Of a stretch of DNA of 64,000 bases, positions 11,840 through 21,760 are shown piece by piece. Below the pieces are notes generated by a model, which ran no database searches, was not told the DNA's origin, and saw nothing but the letters and a program-made list of their open reading frames with translations. Origin of the DNA: Cymbidium sinense (taxonomy: Eukaryota > Streptophyta > Magnoliopsida > Asparagales > Orchidaceae); assembly GCA_021442155.1 (NCBI GenBank), contig CM038228.1, positions 89,299,737 to 89,363,736 of the forward strand, in the 5' to 3' direction. The position numbers and the translations under genes were made by a program. The stretch's first letter is position 1. Each line of letters begins with the position of its first letter.

Positions 11840-12480
11840 AACGACGCGTTGACCCTCACATTTTCTCGCGATCCCTTTCTGGTTTCCTGCTCTCGGTCTC
11901 TCCCTCTCATGAAGCTCGACTCGCTCTCTCTGAAGCTCGCGGTCTCTCTCACGATCCTTCTCGCTCTCTCTCGGTCTCCGCTCCGTTCGGCATTCCTTTT
12001 ACTCTCGGATCCCTTCCTCTTTGTTCTGGGCTCTCATTGAAGCACACGTTCCTTCTTTGACATCTCCTCTCTCATGATCCCTCGAGCGACCTCTGTTTGC
12101 TCCGATCGACGGCCTGACATACTCTCATGATCCCTCCCTGGTGAAGTTCTGGTTCTGCTCTCTCTCGGTTGAAACGCTCCTTCGACTCTCGGCTTCCTCA
12201 CGCGCCTCATTCTCAGTTCGCTTCTCAGAACGCTCGATTCTCGGCATTCTCTAGACGATTCGACTCTCCTCTTGACTTCTCCAGTGCGCTCCTTTGATTC
12301 TCGGCATTCTCAGTTTGGCTTCTCCGTGGCATACGACTGTCTCTTTCGCTTCTCCAGTAGCCGAGCTCCCCTCTTCTCCTTCAACTCTCTGGCTCAGGCC
12401 TTGCTCCCCCTTTCGGCCGAAACTTCTCCTTCTCCCTCTCTTTTAGTAAATCGACGCCTCCAGGTTGTTTCTCTCTAACC
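11840..12480 (+). promoter_or_regulatory. Pyrimidine-rich, CpG-containing leader-like stretch in the element A LTR
   Basis: About 640 bp strongly biased to C and T on the + strand, with many CTCTC and TTCTC runs. It ends at CTCTAACCCTAAGC (12472), which contains a telo-box-like AACCCTAA. CAG|GTTGTT at about 12460 could serve as a splice donor. CT-rich initiator regions followed by AACCCTAA are common in 5' ends of plant transcripts, so this may be the transcribed leader of the element or a captured gene 5' end. The open frames here are by-products of base bias. No TATA box was seen directly upstream. Confidence 0.35.
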
Positions 12481-12569
12481 CTAAGCTTGTTTTATGCATT
12501 TGAGCTTCTTTGGAAATTAGGGCTTTTGCTAAACATGCTATGTCTTATGCTTGGGATTATGCTAAGAGT

Positions 12570-13370
12570 TTCCTTTAGGGATTTGGGATGATGTATGGCC
12601 CAAATCTCATTTCTTATTGTCTTTATTCACTGATTATGTGATGCTTAGCCTACTAAAATTGCTTTGGGATGATGTATGGCCCAATGTCATGTTGCATGCT
12701 ACCTTCTGGGGATAGTTACGATGCTATTTTTTTGCTGAAATTGATTATACCTAAGGGAAACCAAATCGATTTGCTTTCCGGTAAATGTGGTGTTTGCTGA
12801 AATCATTTCTATGAGAGGGGGGAAATAATTAATTTGTTGTTTGAAGTGTGTCATTTGCTGAAATGTGGTGTTTGCAAAGGGGGAAATTGTGGAATTCATG
12901 TCTACAAGATGGGGAAAGCTATTAATTTGTTATCTATGCATTTATCTTGCTGAAATCAAGTGGAAGTTGTATTGTTTCATTAGTTAGTAAGTATGTTGCT
13001 TGCTGAAAAATTTCTGCATATGGGGAAATTGCTGAAATTGGTTTTAGCTAAAGAGGAAATTAGATCATTTTGTTGTCTAAAGGCATGATGCAATATTTGT
13101 TGAAAAATTCCTGCAACATTTCTCTTGCTGAAATTTTCTTTTTACCTAAAGGAAAATGAATTAATTTGTTGTAATGGGTATGTGCATGCTGAAATTTTTT
13201 TTTACCTAAGGGAAACTAAATCGATTTGCTATTTAATGGGCATAAGCATGCTGAAAGTATTTTTATGAAAGGGGAGAACTATTAGCTTGTTATCTAGAGG
13301 CATGAGGCTTGCTAAACTTTCTTATCTAAGGGAAAAATCAATTAGCTTGCTGCTTGATGAGATATGATGC
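12570..13370 (+). repeat. Minisatellite of TGCTGAAATT units
   Basis: About nine diverged units of roughly 70-90 bp. Each has TTGCTGAAAT, a T-run, ACCTAAGGGAAA, RATYGATTTGCTAT and a GGGCATRAGCA-like end. The TGCTGAAA core recurs near 12732, 12798, 12855, 12949, 13003, 13031, 13129, 13188 and 13250. At its left edge a block beginning TTTGGGATGATGTATGGCCC occurs twice, exactly, at 12582 and 12663. Confidence 0.65.
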
Positions 13371-13574
13371 TATTCTCCTATGAATTTCATGCTTCTACTT
13401 TGATTCAATTTATTTCATATAAAGGGAATTATATGTATATCATGCCTCTTTCATATGCAAGTTGAAATCTGAAATTAAACAGAAAGGGATTTGGTTATAC
13501 CATTTGCTATTATCTATGAGCTTCATTCTTGCATACTTGCATATGTGATCATATTAACAGGGAAATGCTAGCTA

Positions 13575-13860
13575 TCAAAGTTTCAGCCGCGGTGTCTCAC
13601 GACACCACCCATGCACGCCTTTCTTGGCGTGGTGGGCAGGCTCAGTCTCTCATGGCAACCCCTGAGAGGGGAGGTTTGTAAACTTTGATAAGCAGAGATA
13701 AGGATTCAGTAAAGCTGCTATATTATGCTAACTTGCGCGCCTTTGGCGTGGTGGGTAAATAAACTTTGCGAGGTGTCTCACACTACCATACCCTTTCTTG
13801 GCGTGGTGGGAAAGTCTCCAGTAGCCCCATCTTGGGGATGATGAGGGAGGCAAAACCTTA
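13575..13860 (+). repeat. Three GGCGTGGTGGG hairpin units
   Basis: GGCGTGGTGGG is present near 13626, 13745 and 13799. Each is preceded by a partly complementary CACGCC or CGCC, giving short hairpins such as CACGCCTTTCTTGGCGTG at 13614-13631. GGTGTCTCAC also recurs (13591, 13772). The block ends at an A-run beginning about 13859. Confidence 0.5.
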
Positions 13861-14230
13861 AAAAAAAAAAGAAGATAGAAAAGAAAGGATGAAATGCTTA
13901 GGTTCACATGTTGGCTTAAAGTGCTTCTTTAGGTTATATATGAATACTCATACCTCCTCTACTTTACTTGTCATTCACACCGTGATTTACATACATAAAT
14001 GAGATATAGTGAAGACTTGAAGCAAAATACATATGAAATAAACTAAATCTACCATATAACTTGACATATATCAAGAAGATAAAAAAATTGTTGTTGAGTT
14101 AGAAAAGAAACTCACAAGTATGTGTGGCACACCTTAATCCTCCTTGCAAGGTTGAAAGAACTTAAACTTGTGGCTTAAGAGAAGAGGAGAGTAGAAAATG
14201 TAAGTACTTTGTGAAAGGGAAACCCCCTCC

Positions 14231-14240
14231 TATTTATAGG
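14231..14240 (+). promoter_or_regulatory. Possible TATA box
   Basis: CTCCTATTTATAGGC has the sequence usual for plant LTR TATA boxes, and a start site would fall about 30 bp downstream. The surrounding 13860-14580 stretch holds no coding frame of note. Assigned on sequence alone. Confidence 0.35.
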
Positions 14241-14579
14241 CTTTCTTGGCCCTTTCCTTTTGCCATCTACTCTTATGGAATCGACATGTGGCGCCTTGTC
14301 ATAAATTGCATGCAAGGGAACTATCTAAGGTGATGCCACTTGTCATGTTGCATGCACATGCATGGACATGGCATTGTGCATCCTTATCCCTTTCTTTGAA
14401 AAGGAAAGTAAAGTCTTTTTGCCATACCTCTTTAATAAATTTAATGAGTTTATGTCCCCACTTGCCATGAGTTTGCATGTGAGGGAGGTGGATTTTAATT
14501 AATCCACTTGCTCTCTTAAATGAAATATGACATCTACTCATATTTTATATTCCCCCTTTTCAAGAGAAATAAATGGGCT

Positions 14580-15005
14580 ATGGTATATGGTCATATGGGC
14601 TTCCAAAGCAATTATTTTTGCCCATTTATACTTTGATTTTATACATAAAGAGAGGGCTATTAGCCTAAATGGCCTAAGCCATTTTAGGCCCATTACTTTA
14701 CTTATGATCATATGGGCCTCTAAATCAATTATTTTCAGCCATTTATGTTGGGTGATTTGCATAAAAGAGGGCTATTAGCCTAAATCAAATTGCCTAAGCT
14801 CATTTTAGGCCCATTACTTTACTTATGATCATATGGGCCTCTAAATCAATTATTTTCAGCCCTTTATGTTGGCTGATTTGCAACATAAAGAGAGGGCTAT
14901 TAGCCTAAATCAAATGGCCTAAGCCCATTTTGGGCCCATTACCTTACTTATGAACATATGGGCCTCTAAATCAATTATTTTCACCCCTTTATGCTTGCTG
15001 ATTTT
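14580..15005 (+). repeat. Four tandem copies of a roughly 120-bp unit
   Basis: TCATATGGGCYTCYAAAKCA starts copies at 14591, 14708, 14829 and 14954 (spacing 117, 121 and 125 bp). Each continues with AATTATTTTCAGCC, TTTATGTTGG, AGAGGGCTATTAGCCTAAAT and a CATTTTAGGCCCATTAC segment. AGGGCTATTAGCCT is itself a short inverted repeat. The first copy is the most diverged. Confidence 0.85.
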
Positions 15006-15039
15006 GTACATAGGGACATGTGCAAGTTAGATAAAAATA

Positions 15040-15580
15040 AAGAACAGATGCTACATATCCCGGTTTGGTCTTCGGACCGGGTCCGGGTTAACAAAACCTA
15101 AAAATCTCATATCAAAACGCATGATTGCATTACAATCAAGTCAAATACAAGAGAACAGATGCTATACTTCCCGGTTTGGTCTTCGGACCGGGTCCGGGTT
15201 AACAAAACTCAAAAATCAAAAATTGCACTTACATTTCAACTAGACATTCAATGTCCATACAACATTTTAAAAGAACAGATACTCGTATGTATGTTGAAGT
15301 GTTCAAACAATAGGGACATGTGCAAGTTAGGTATAGAACAAGAGAACAGATGCTATACTTCCCGGTTTGGTCTTCGGACTGGGTCCGGGTTAACAAAACT
15401 CAAAAATCAAAATTTGACATCGAAGCTTCAACATTAGACATCTTAATGTCCATACAATTTTCAAAACAGATATTCATATGCATGTTGGAGTAATTACTAA
15501 GTCAAATATAAAAGAACAGATACTACATAATCCCGGTTTGGTCTTCGGACCAGGTCCGGGTTAACAAAACCTAAAAATTT
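15040..15580 (+). repeat. Four dispersed copies of a CCCGGTTTGGTCTTCGGACC module
   Basis: A module of about 40 bp, CCCGGTTTGGTCTTCGGACC followed by GGGTCCGGGTTAACAAAAC, occurs at 15059, 15170, 15361 and 15532, nearly unchanged, inside more variable A/T-rich units that start AGAACAGATRCTAYA. GGACC-G-GGTCC is a perfect palindrome around one base. The last copy has a single change (ACCAGGTCC). The sharp contrast between a conserved GC core and loose AT flanks is unusual for a decaying repeat. Confidence 0.8.
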
Positions 15581-15599
15581 GATATTATAAGAATTTCAA

Positions 15600-16740
15600 A
15601 TTAATAATATCGAGAAGTATAATACAAGACATGAACCAACTAACATAAAATTCATTCAAATTCTTAGAAAGAAAAGTCCCAAACTCGATCCTCTATGTTC
15701 AAACTAGAGTGGACAAGGTTTTGAAGGATTATACTTTTTGAGATGATGAATTTAGACCCGATCCTCTGTAGAAAACTGGACAGAGTAGACAAGGTCTATC
15801 GATTGATATTACATGATCGAGAAGGGTAATTATAATTAAGATTTCAATGATAAATGATCATATATATTCAAATCTGAAAATCAATCATAAAATGATCAAA
15901 ATTCAAAGAAAATAACAAAAAAGGAAATAAAATAAATGAAATTAATTATTAAAAAACTAAAAAATAAAAAAATAAAATAAATCCACCCCTCCGCAATTGT
16001 TTGTCTTCGGGTGACAAATTAAGAAAACTTTTGCTCACAAAGAGCCAATGTCAAATTAAATACATAACTACCTTCACACTCAAATATTCCTAAAGCCGTG
16101 GGGCGTGGTGTCCTCTGTCCGTGGTTTTCCGATATGGCACCATAAATGGCGATTCTGACTGAGCCCTCGGTGGTTGGCGATATGGCACCACTAAATTACG
16201 GTCCGCACTGCGGCAGTATGTTCCCCAACGGCTTTGCTCTTTGGTAGAATGTATTTAGTTGGGCAAAAAGCCCTATGTTAGCTAAGGTTGACTTGTATTT
16301 GTCCCCTTAAACTCCACCAGTCAAGGACACCTTGGGACGTAACCCATGTGTTCGACAAGGATCCTTCGGTCTGGTTGGGTCGACTACCTCCTCTGACTAA
16401 GCGGACCAAGGATCGCGACAGCCCGGGATGACGGAACCATGGGATCTTGATCGGGTGCGTCATCGTTCCCCCCACAAAAAGTTTTAAGTTAAAATAATAA
16501 ATTTCATAAGTTCTAAACTCCACTCCGCAATTATATACTGCTATTCAACGATTCATTGACCTTAATCGAAAGTGCTCTCTCGGTATTGGGAGGTAATTAA
16601 CTATAGGGGCTTTTATAGAAACCTGAATCAGGTATAAAAGTTCTCACCAAATGAGAGCAATCTCCAGGTAGTGTCTTCTACTATTCATCTGCCTTCTGAA
16701 ATTATCACCGACACTTAAACAACTCTTTCTTTCCTTTTTT
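15600..16740. other. Non-coding stretch, small repeats only
   Basis: No gene seen. CTCGATCCTCTATGTTCAAA and CCCGATCCTCTGTAGAAAAC, each followed by ...GTGGACAAGG or ...GTAGACAAGG, form a 70-bp duplication (15686, 15756). CGATATGGCACCAYWAAAT occurs at 16128 and 16169. The 16080-16480 part is GC-richer and resembles LTR material. Confidence 0.4.
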
Positions 16741-16750
16741 ATCGAAAGAT

Positions 16751-16775
16751 GTCGGTGGCGAATTTTCGGATCCCA
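16751..16775 (+). promoter_or_regulatory. Possible degenerate primer-binding site
   Basis: GTCGGTGGCGAATTTTCGGA shares TGGCGA and its spacing from an upstream T-rich tract with the better primer-binding site at 49985. If real, it would mark the end of an LTR in + orientation. It sits just before an unrelated family-B LTR fragment, so the element it served is not present. Confidence 0.25.
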
Positions 16776-19700
16776 CATATTAATTAAGCTTAAGGAACTT
16801 AATTTATTACTTTTATGATTTTCTCATACATATGAGCAAATCATAATTTCATTAACTCTCTTTAGGTTATTAAACACCTAAAGGTCTACCCATGAATTAA
16901 TTAATCAAAATCAGATATGATTACATTTTTAATTTGATTAATCATATCATTAATCCATTAATCAATTCCTCTTTACTTAATTGCCAAATTTAATTAATTA
17001 TCCTTCAAATGAAATGGACTTAAGGGGAGCCTTCTCATTTAATTAAACATGAATTGGTATGATTAGAGTTTTAATTTAACTAATTAAGTTATTTAATTAG
17101 TTAATTAATCTTAAATTAATATCTTCCTAAAAAAGTGAAGGAAACTTAGGTAAATGATTAGGGGAGAGGCCCCAATCCAATTCCTTAAGTCTCCTAATTG
17201 TTAAACAGAGATTAATGAATCCAATTAGTTGATTAATTACTGTTCATAATAATTAAGTTAAGAAGATAATTATGGCTTAATCAATCAATTTTCTTAATTA
17301 ATCAACAAATAAATCCCAAGATAAATTGGGGAGGTAGAAGTCATCCCCCTAAACACTCTAAGAAAGTTTGAAGTTAATTAGTTGATTAATTATGGATTAA
17401 AATTTAATTAAACCTAAATTAACCTAAATTATTGTTCAAAATTAATTAAGGATAATTTTAATGGATTCCTCTTTGAAATATCTTTAAAATGAGCCATTGT
17501 TTATATTTTTTGGATTTTCTATAATTTAAGGTGAGTTTATAAAGTTTTAGCCTTAAAAATGGATTAATTAATCTTATAAATCCTCGTTGTCTGGCGTCGC
17601 GCTTTTCATGTGGGATGCGAGATTGGCTATTTAAGTAGTCACATATGTGGCTGACTTAGATGGCGGTGGTACATGGTTTCTCGTGATCCGTCCGATCTAA
17701 TATCGGACGACCACGTTCAAACCCACGATTAAAGAAGGATTAATCGATCAATATAGCATGATCTAATCACAACTATATGTTCTGATCAAGTGAAATGGAT
17801 GACGTATGATGTATCAACTCTTGAGCGATGAACGATGGAGCCCATCTGCCATAGATTGCTCGATCCGAGCTCACCCAAACTCGAATTCACTCCAAAACCA
17901 CCCCACACCTTCGTGTGAGGGATCCACGAAGATCCAACGGCTAGGATTAGCTCATATGCAAATTTTCTTCACAAAGCTTTAACACATTTTGCCTAAAGGC
18001 CAGTTTTCATGGAAAATACCTCACCAAAGCTAAGACTGGAGGTTCGCATGCATGAGGAAGCTTCGTCTAGTAGAAACGAGGCCCTGCTGAGCAACAATTG
18101 GATTAGTTCCAAGTAATTTGCTCGTGAGGCCAAGATTTTATCTTTTGGACACTCCACTTTGATTGAAGTCCATCCTCCGGTGGGCTTGGAGCTTAAGGGA
18201 ATATTTGCTTGGCTTCGACGACGTGCGTGGAAGGTGTGTACAAGAGCAATTGGGTTTGGTTGAGAAATGAAGAAGTTAGAATCAGAGGTGAGCTCCCCTA
18301 TTTCGACTTCGCACGAGAAGAGAAAATCTGAAGTAGGGAGGGCTTGGAATCGCTCGAGAGCTTATTAGGGAGTTCTATTTTTCTCTTAGGAGCTCTGACG
18401 AAGTGAATGGAGTAATTTCTCATTCAAATTGAGGGGATATACCTCTCAATTGGCTGAGGTGGACGGACGGGATTGCCTCCCATTTTTCGGTCGGCCAGCC
18501 ACCGTCAGAGCACTGGAGTTGTCTCCATCAGGTCCACATGGCTTGGTTTGAGTGGAGGAATGCTTGGGAGGTGGCTTAAAACTTATTATGGCAGATGGCT
18601 TTTCCTTGGAACCATTGGGTTCTCGATTTGGGAGGGAGGTGAGTTAACTCACCTCCCTTTGGTCCATGGCAAGCCTAGCTTACTTAGGGTGGGCTAGGTG
18701 GCTAGATGAGATCCCAAAATGAGTGCTTGATGGCTACCAAAGGAGATATGAAAGTGGACTTAGCCAATTTTGGCAAAATCCCACATAGGAAGGAATATCC
18801 AAGGTAGATTTGCCTTAAGCTTGACTCCAATTGGGTTTGGGTCGGGTTAGGTCAGGTTGCAAGGTCACATGGGTTGATTTCATAGGTTTTGGCTCAATTT
18901 GGGTCAAATGAGTCATATTGGGTTGATCAATTGGTCAAATTAGATCAAACCAAGGCTTGGGTTAGATTCAAATGATGATTTGAAGAGTTTTGGTTCAAGT
19001 GGTTTCAATCATTTGACCTAGGTTTAATTTTGGCTCATTTGAAATCAAATAGGTCAAACGTGTCAAGTTGACCAATTTGACCAAATTGGCTTGGGTTGAG
19101 TGTTGGTTCATATTCAATTGGTTAATTGAAGATGATTGTAGGCTTTGGTTTGAATTAATTTAGATTTTATTTGGATTTTGGCCAATTTGACCAATTAGGT
19201 CAATTTGGGCTAAGTTGGGTTAGGTTGACCAATTAGTCAAATTGGGCTCAATTATGGCTTTGGTCAAGTTCAATAAACAAATTAGAATGAACTTGAGCCA
19301 TTATTTGCAATCAAATTGGATTTGATCATGATTTGACCCATTTTGGCCCTTTAGGCCAATTTGAGTCAACTTAGGTCAAATGACCAATTGAGCTTAGTTT
19401 GACTCAATTGATGGCCAAGTCATGTTCAATTAGATTTGATTTTAGCTATTTGAATTTATATTTCATTTATATTTTTGAAGATAATTGAGTATATAAATGA
19501 CTTATGAGAAAATCACTTGGGTTTGGAGTAATTTGAAGGCCAATTTGACTAAGCTTATGAAAGTAGGCCAAAGGGCTTAGAAGAGAATTTTCTTTAGTTT
19601 GATTTAATTTTGATCATTGAAATGTGAGTTTCATTTATATTTGTGAATATAATTGAATATATAATTGATTTATGAGGAAATCAATTAATTTTGGGTTGAT

Positions 19701-19950
19701 TTGGGTTAAGATTTGGTTAAGCTCATGGAAGTAGATCCATATGGCTTAAGAAGGGTTTTGGTTTGATTGATTTAGTTTGATTTAGTTTTGATCATTGGGG
19801 TATATATTTCATTTATATTTTTGAATATAAATAAAGGAATGATTGATTTCTAAAGAGATCAATCAAGTTTGGACTGAATTGGGTGGAGATTTGGTTTTAA
19901 GTACATGAGATTTGGCTTCAGGAGATTTATCAGATCCAAGTCCAAATCTC
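16775..19950 (-). mobile_element. Fragment F: minus-strand family-B LTR, older copy
   Basis: Collinear with 34260 to about 37900 of solo LTR C, in the same minus orientation. Matches seen: the TTAATTAA-rich part (16780-17580), a short CpG-rich patch (17583-17700), GAAGCTTCGTCTAGTRGARACGA at 18059, the splice-donor-like block at 18016-18025, then the dense TTGACC/GGTCAA part (18830-19430) and the TTTATATTTCATTTATATTT tandem units (19455-19860). Divergence is clearly higher than among the other copies. The LTR start (GGTCAACA at the right edge) is not found, so both ends are missing. Confidence 0.75.
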
Positions 19951-20640
19951 ATGAAGCCAAGAAAGGGGATAACTTAAAACAATTTAATCCATGAGAACTT
20001 TTAAACTCTTAGATGTCTTATTTCTTCAAATTATGTTTATTCATGATCTCCTATAATCTCTTTAGTGAATTAGTTAGAGCTAAACACTTTCATTTTCCAT
20101 AGCCAAGTTCATCAAGAGAAGTGGGGGGCTGTGAGTAACAAGTTTTCTTTTTTGCATGTTTGTCTCATCTGCTCTTTTTTAAAGGAGGATCGTCACCCCT
20201 TGTTAAAAGATCCTTATTCATTCTCTCTCAAAATAGTTACATCTTAATAACAGCCTCTTTAATGCATGATCCTAAAACTTGAAACTTGAATCTTTAACTT
20301 AATGTTTTGATGCTCCCAAACTTCCTTATCGGAAAGCTTGATCTTCTATAAAATATGCTTTCATTACTTTGACTTTTTTAATAATCTTTTTGGGTATACA
20401 ATATTATATAAATAAGATTAACTATGTAATTCACAACAATCTCAATGGTCTCATATTTATTCACTTCTTACTATAATCTCTTATGATTCATTTGGTAATT
20501 GAGAGAAAGAACTTGCACTTCATGAAATCCACCTTCCAATAGTAATAAAGAAGTGTAATCATTTTGCAAGCATTTTTTTATCTATCAAAATACTGTATAA
20601 GTACATTTATACTTCTTTAAAGTAGGGGATGTGGTGTTTA
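19950..20640. other. Unassigned A/T-rich sequence
   Basis: I see no gene and no convincing match to either element family. It lies between LTR fragments F and E and may be a remnant of older target DNA. Confidence 0.4.
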
Positions 20641-21760
20641 TTTTTAGATGTGGGGGGACACTATGCAGATCGTAGGGGTACTTATTGAAATAATCGGGTA
20701 TGACATTGAGGTATGACATACTATCTCAAAAGATAGAGACATCACCCTTCAATGGACCTAATCACCTAATAAAGAATCCTAAGGCATGATGGGTCTTTGA
20801 ATGTGCCAGAGATTTTTTGCCTACTTTATATGGATGAATAAAGTAGGGTTTATATTAAATCGGGTTCTAAAGTTCCCTATGGGGGCAAGTCCCTATATTT
20901 AATTACATCTTAGAAAATAAAATTTCTTAAGAATACTCTCGATTAAAGTAGACAATTATCATCTCCAAAGATTTCAAGGATATACTATTAATAAATTGTC
21001 TTTATTGGAAAATAAAATGGGAAAGATTAGGGAGAGACTTATTTTTAGAAGCTAAAGGGAATAAGTAGGAAATGCTCATGATACTAGGAAGCCTAGTGAC
21101 CATTCTAATCTATCCTACAATTGGGCTTTATAATTTTGGAAGTTGAAGAGAATTATTTTTTAGAGTTAGAATTTTATTAGATTACTAGGACTTATAATCC
21201 ATCAATATAAGGTTCTGAAAAATCCTAAGAGGTGAGGATTTATGCTAGTAGCCTATAGGAAATAGCTACCTTGGATCCAAAATGTAAGAAGCTTTAGCAA
21301 GAGCTAAAGCGTGACCTAAATCTTAGCGAAGATGGGTATAAAGTTTACCTCCACAAAAGAGAGTAAACCATCTTTACAACCTCGATGTGGCGACTAACTT
21401 CTTCTATGCTTTAGATCCATGTGGTCTAGTCATATGAAATTGCAAGATCGTTGGGCTATTATTAATTTAAAAAGATACTAAAGTCTTTAAACCCACTCCC
21501 TGAGAGACTAACACATGAGTGGTGTGAATAATGGCTTAGTCTAATGCAAAATCTTTTCAAATTTTATTTAAATTTTGACACATCATTTTAACAAAGGCTT
21601 TAGGATTTTGATGCCTATATGTATGATGAAATAAAGTTGTTGGCTAAATTAGCAAGAAGGGGTATTTTTCACCATAAGGGATGCCCTCATAGGTCAAACA
21701 TTCTCCTATCATGCAAGGATGGAAATCCCCTATTTTTAAGAGAGAAAAAAATAATAATAT
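20640..21760 (-). mobile_element. Fragment E: minus-strand 3' part of a family-B LTR
   Basis: GGGGGACACTATGCAGATCG at 20655 corresponds to GGACACCACGTAGATC at the 3' end of LTRs C and D (reverse complement). TATGACATTGAGGTATGACA and ACCCTTCAATGGACCTAATC follow, as at 30658-30722. Collinearity with C runs on to the TTAGCAAGAAGGGG block (21650) and stops at 21760, where LTR D begins. Confidence 0.7.

Larger units (their letters stand above)
11151..16770 (+). mobile_element. LTR of element A (start firm, end uncertain)
   Basis: Starts TGTTGACCTACAACTATGTG right after the polypurine tract. No coding frame follows. The stretch contains, in order, a CpG-rich part with an internal duplication (11160-11640), a poly-A/poly-G patch (11770-11810), a pyrimidine-rich leader-like part (11840-12480), a minisatellite of TGCTGAAATT units (12570-13370), GGCGTGGTGGG repeats (13575-13860), a possible TATA box (14231), roughly 120-bp repeats (14580-15000), CCCGG repeats (15040-15580), and sequence up to a degenerate TGGCGA site near 16755. 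No second copy is in the window, so the 3' end cannot be set. If it ended at 16750 it would be about 5.6 kb. Part of this stretch (after about 15600) could instead belong to another element. Confidence 0.55.

Noticed and set aside
11849..12478. Open frames in the CT-rich part (63 and 68 codons)
   Set aside because: Leu/Ser-rich translation follows from C/T bias; no family motif and no consistent start.
18473..18697. 74-codon open frame in LTR fragment F
   Set aside because: Lies inside diverged LTR sequence; not open at the same place in LTR C (about 35700-35950).
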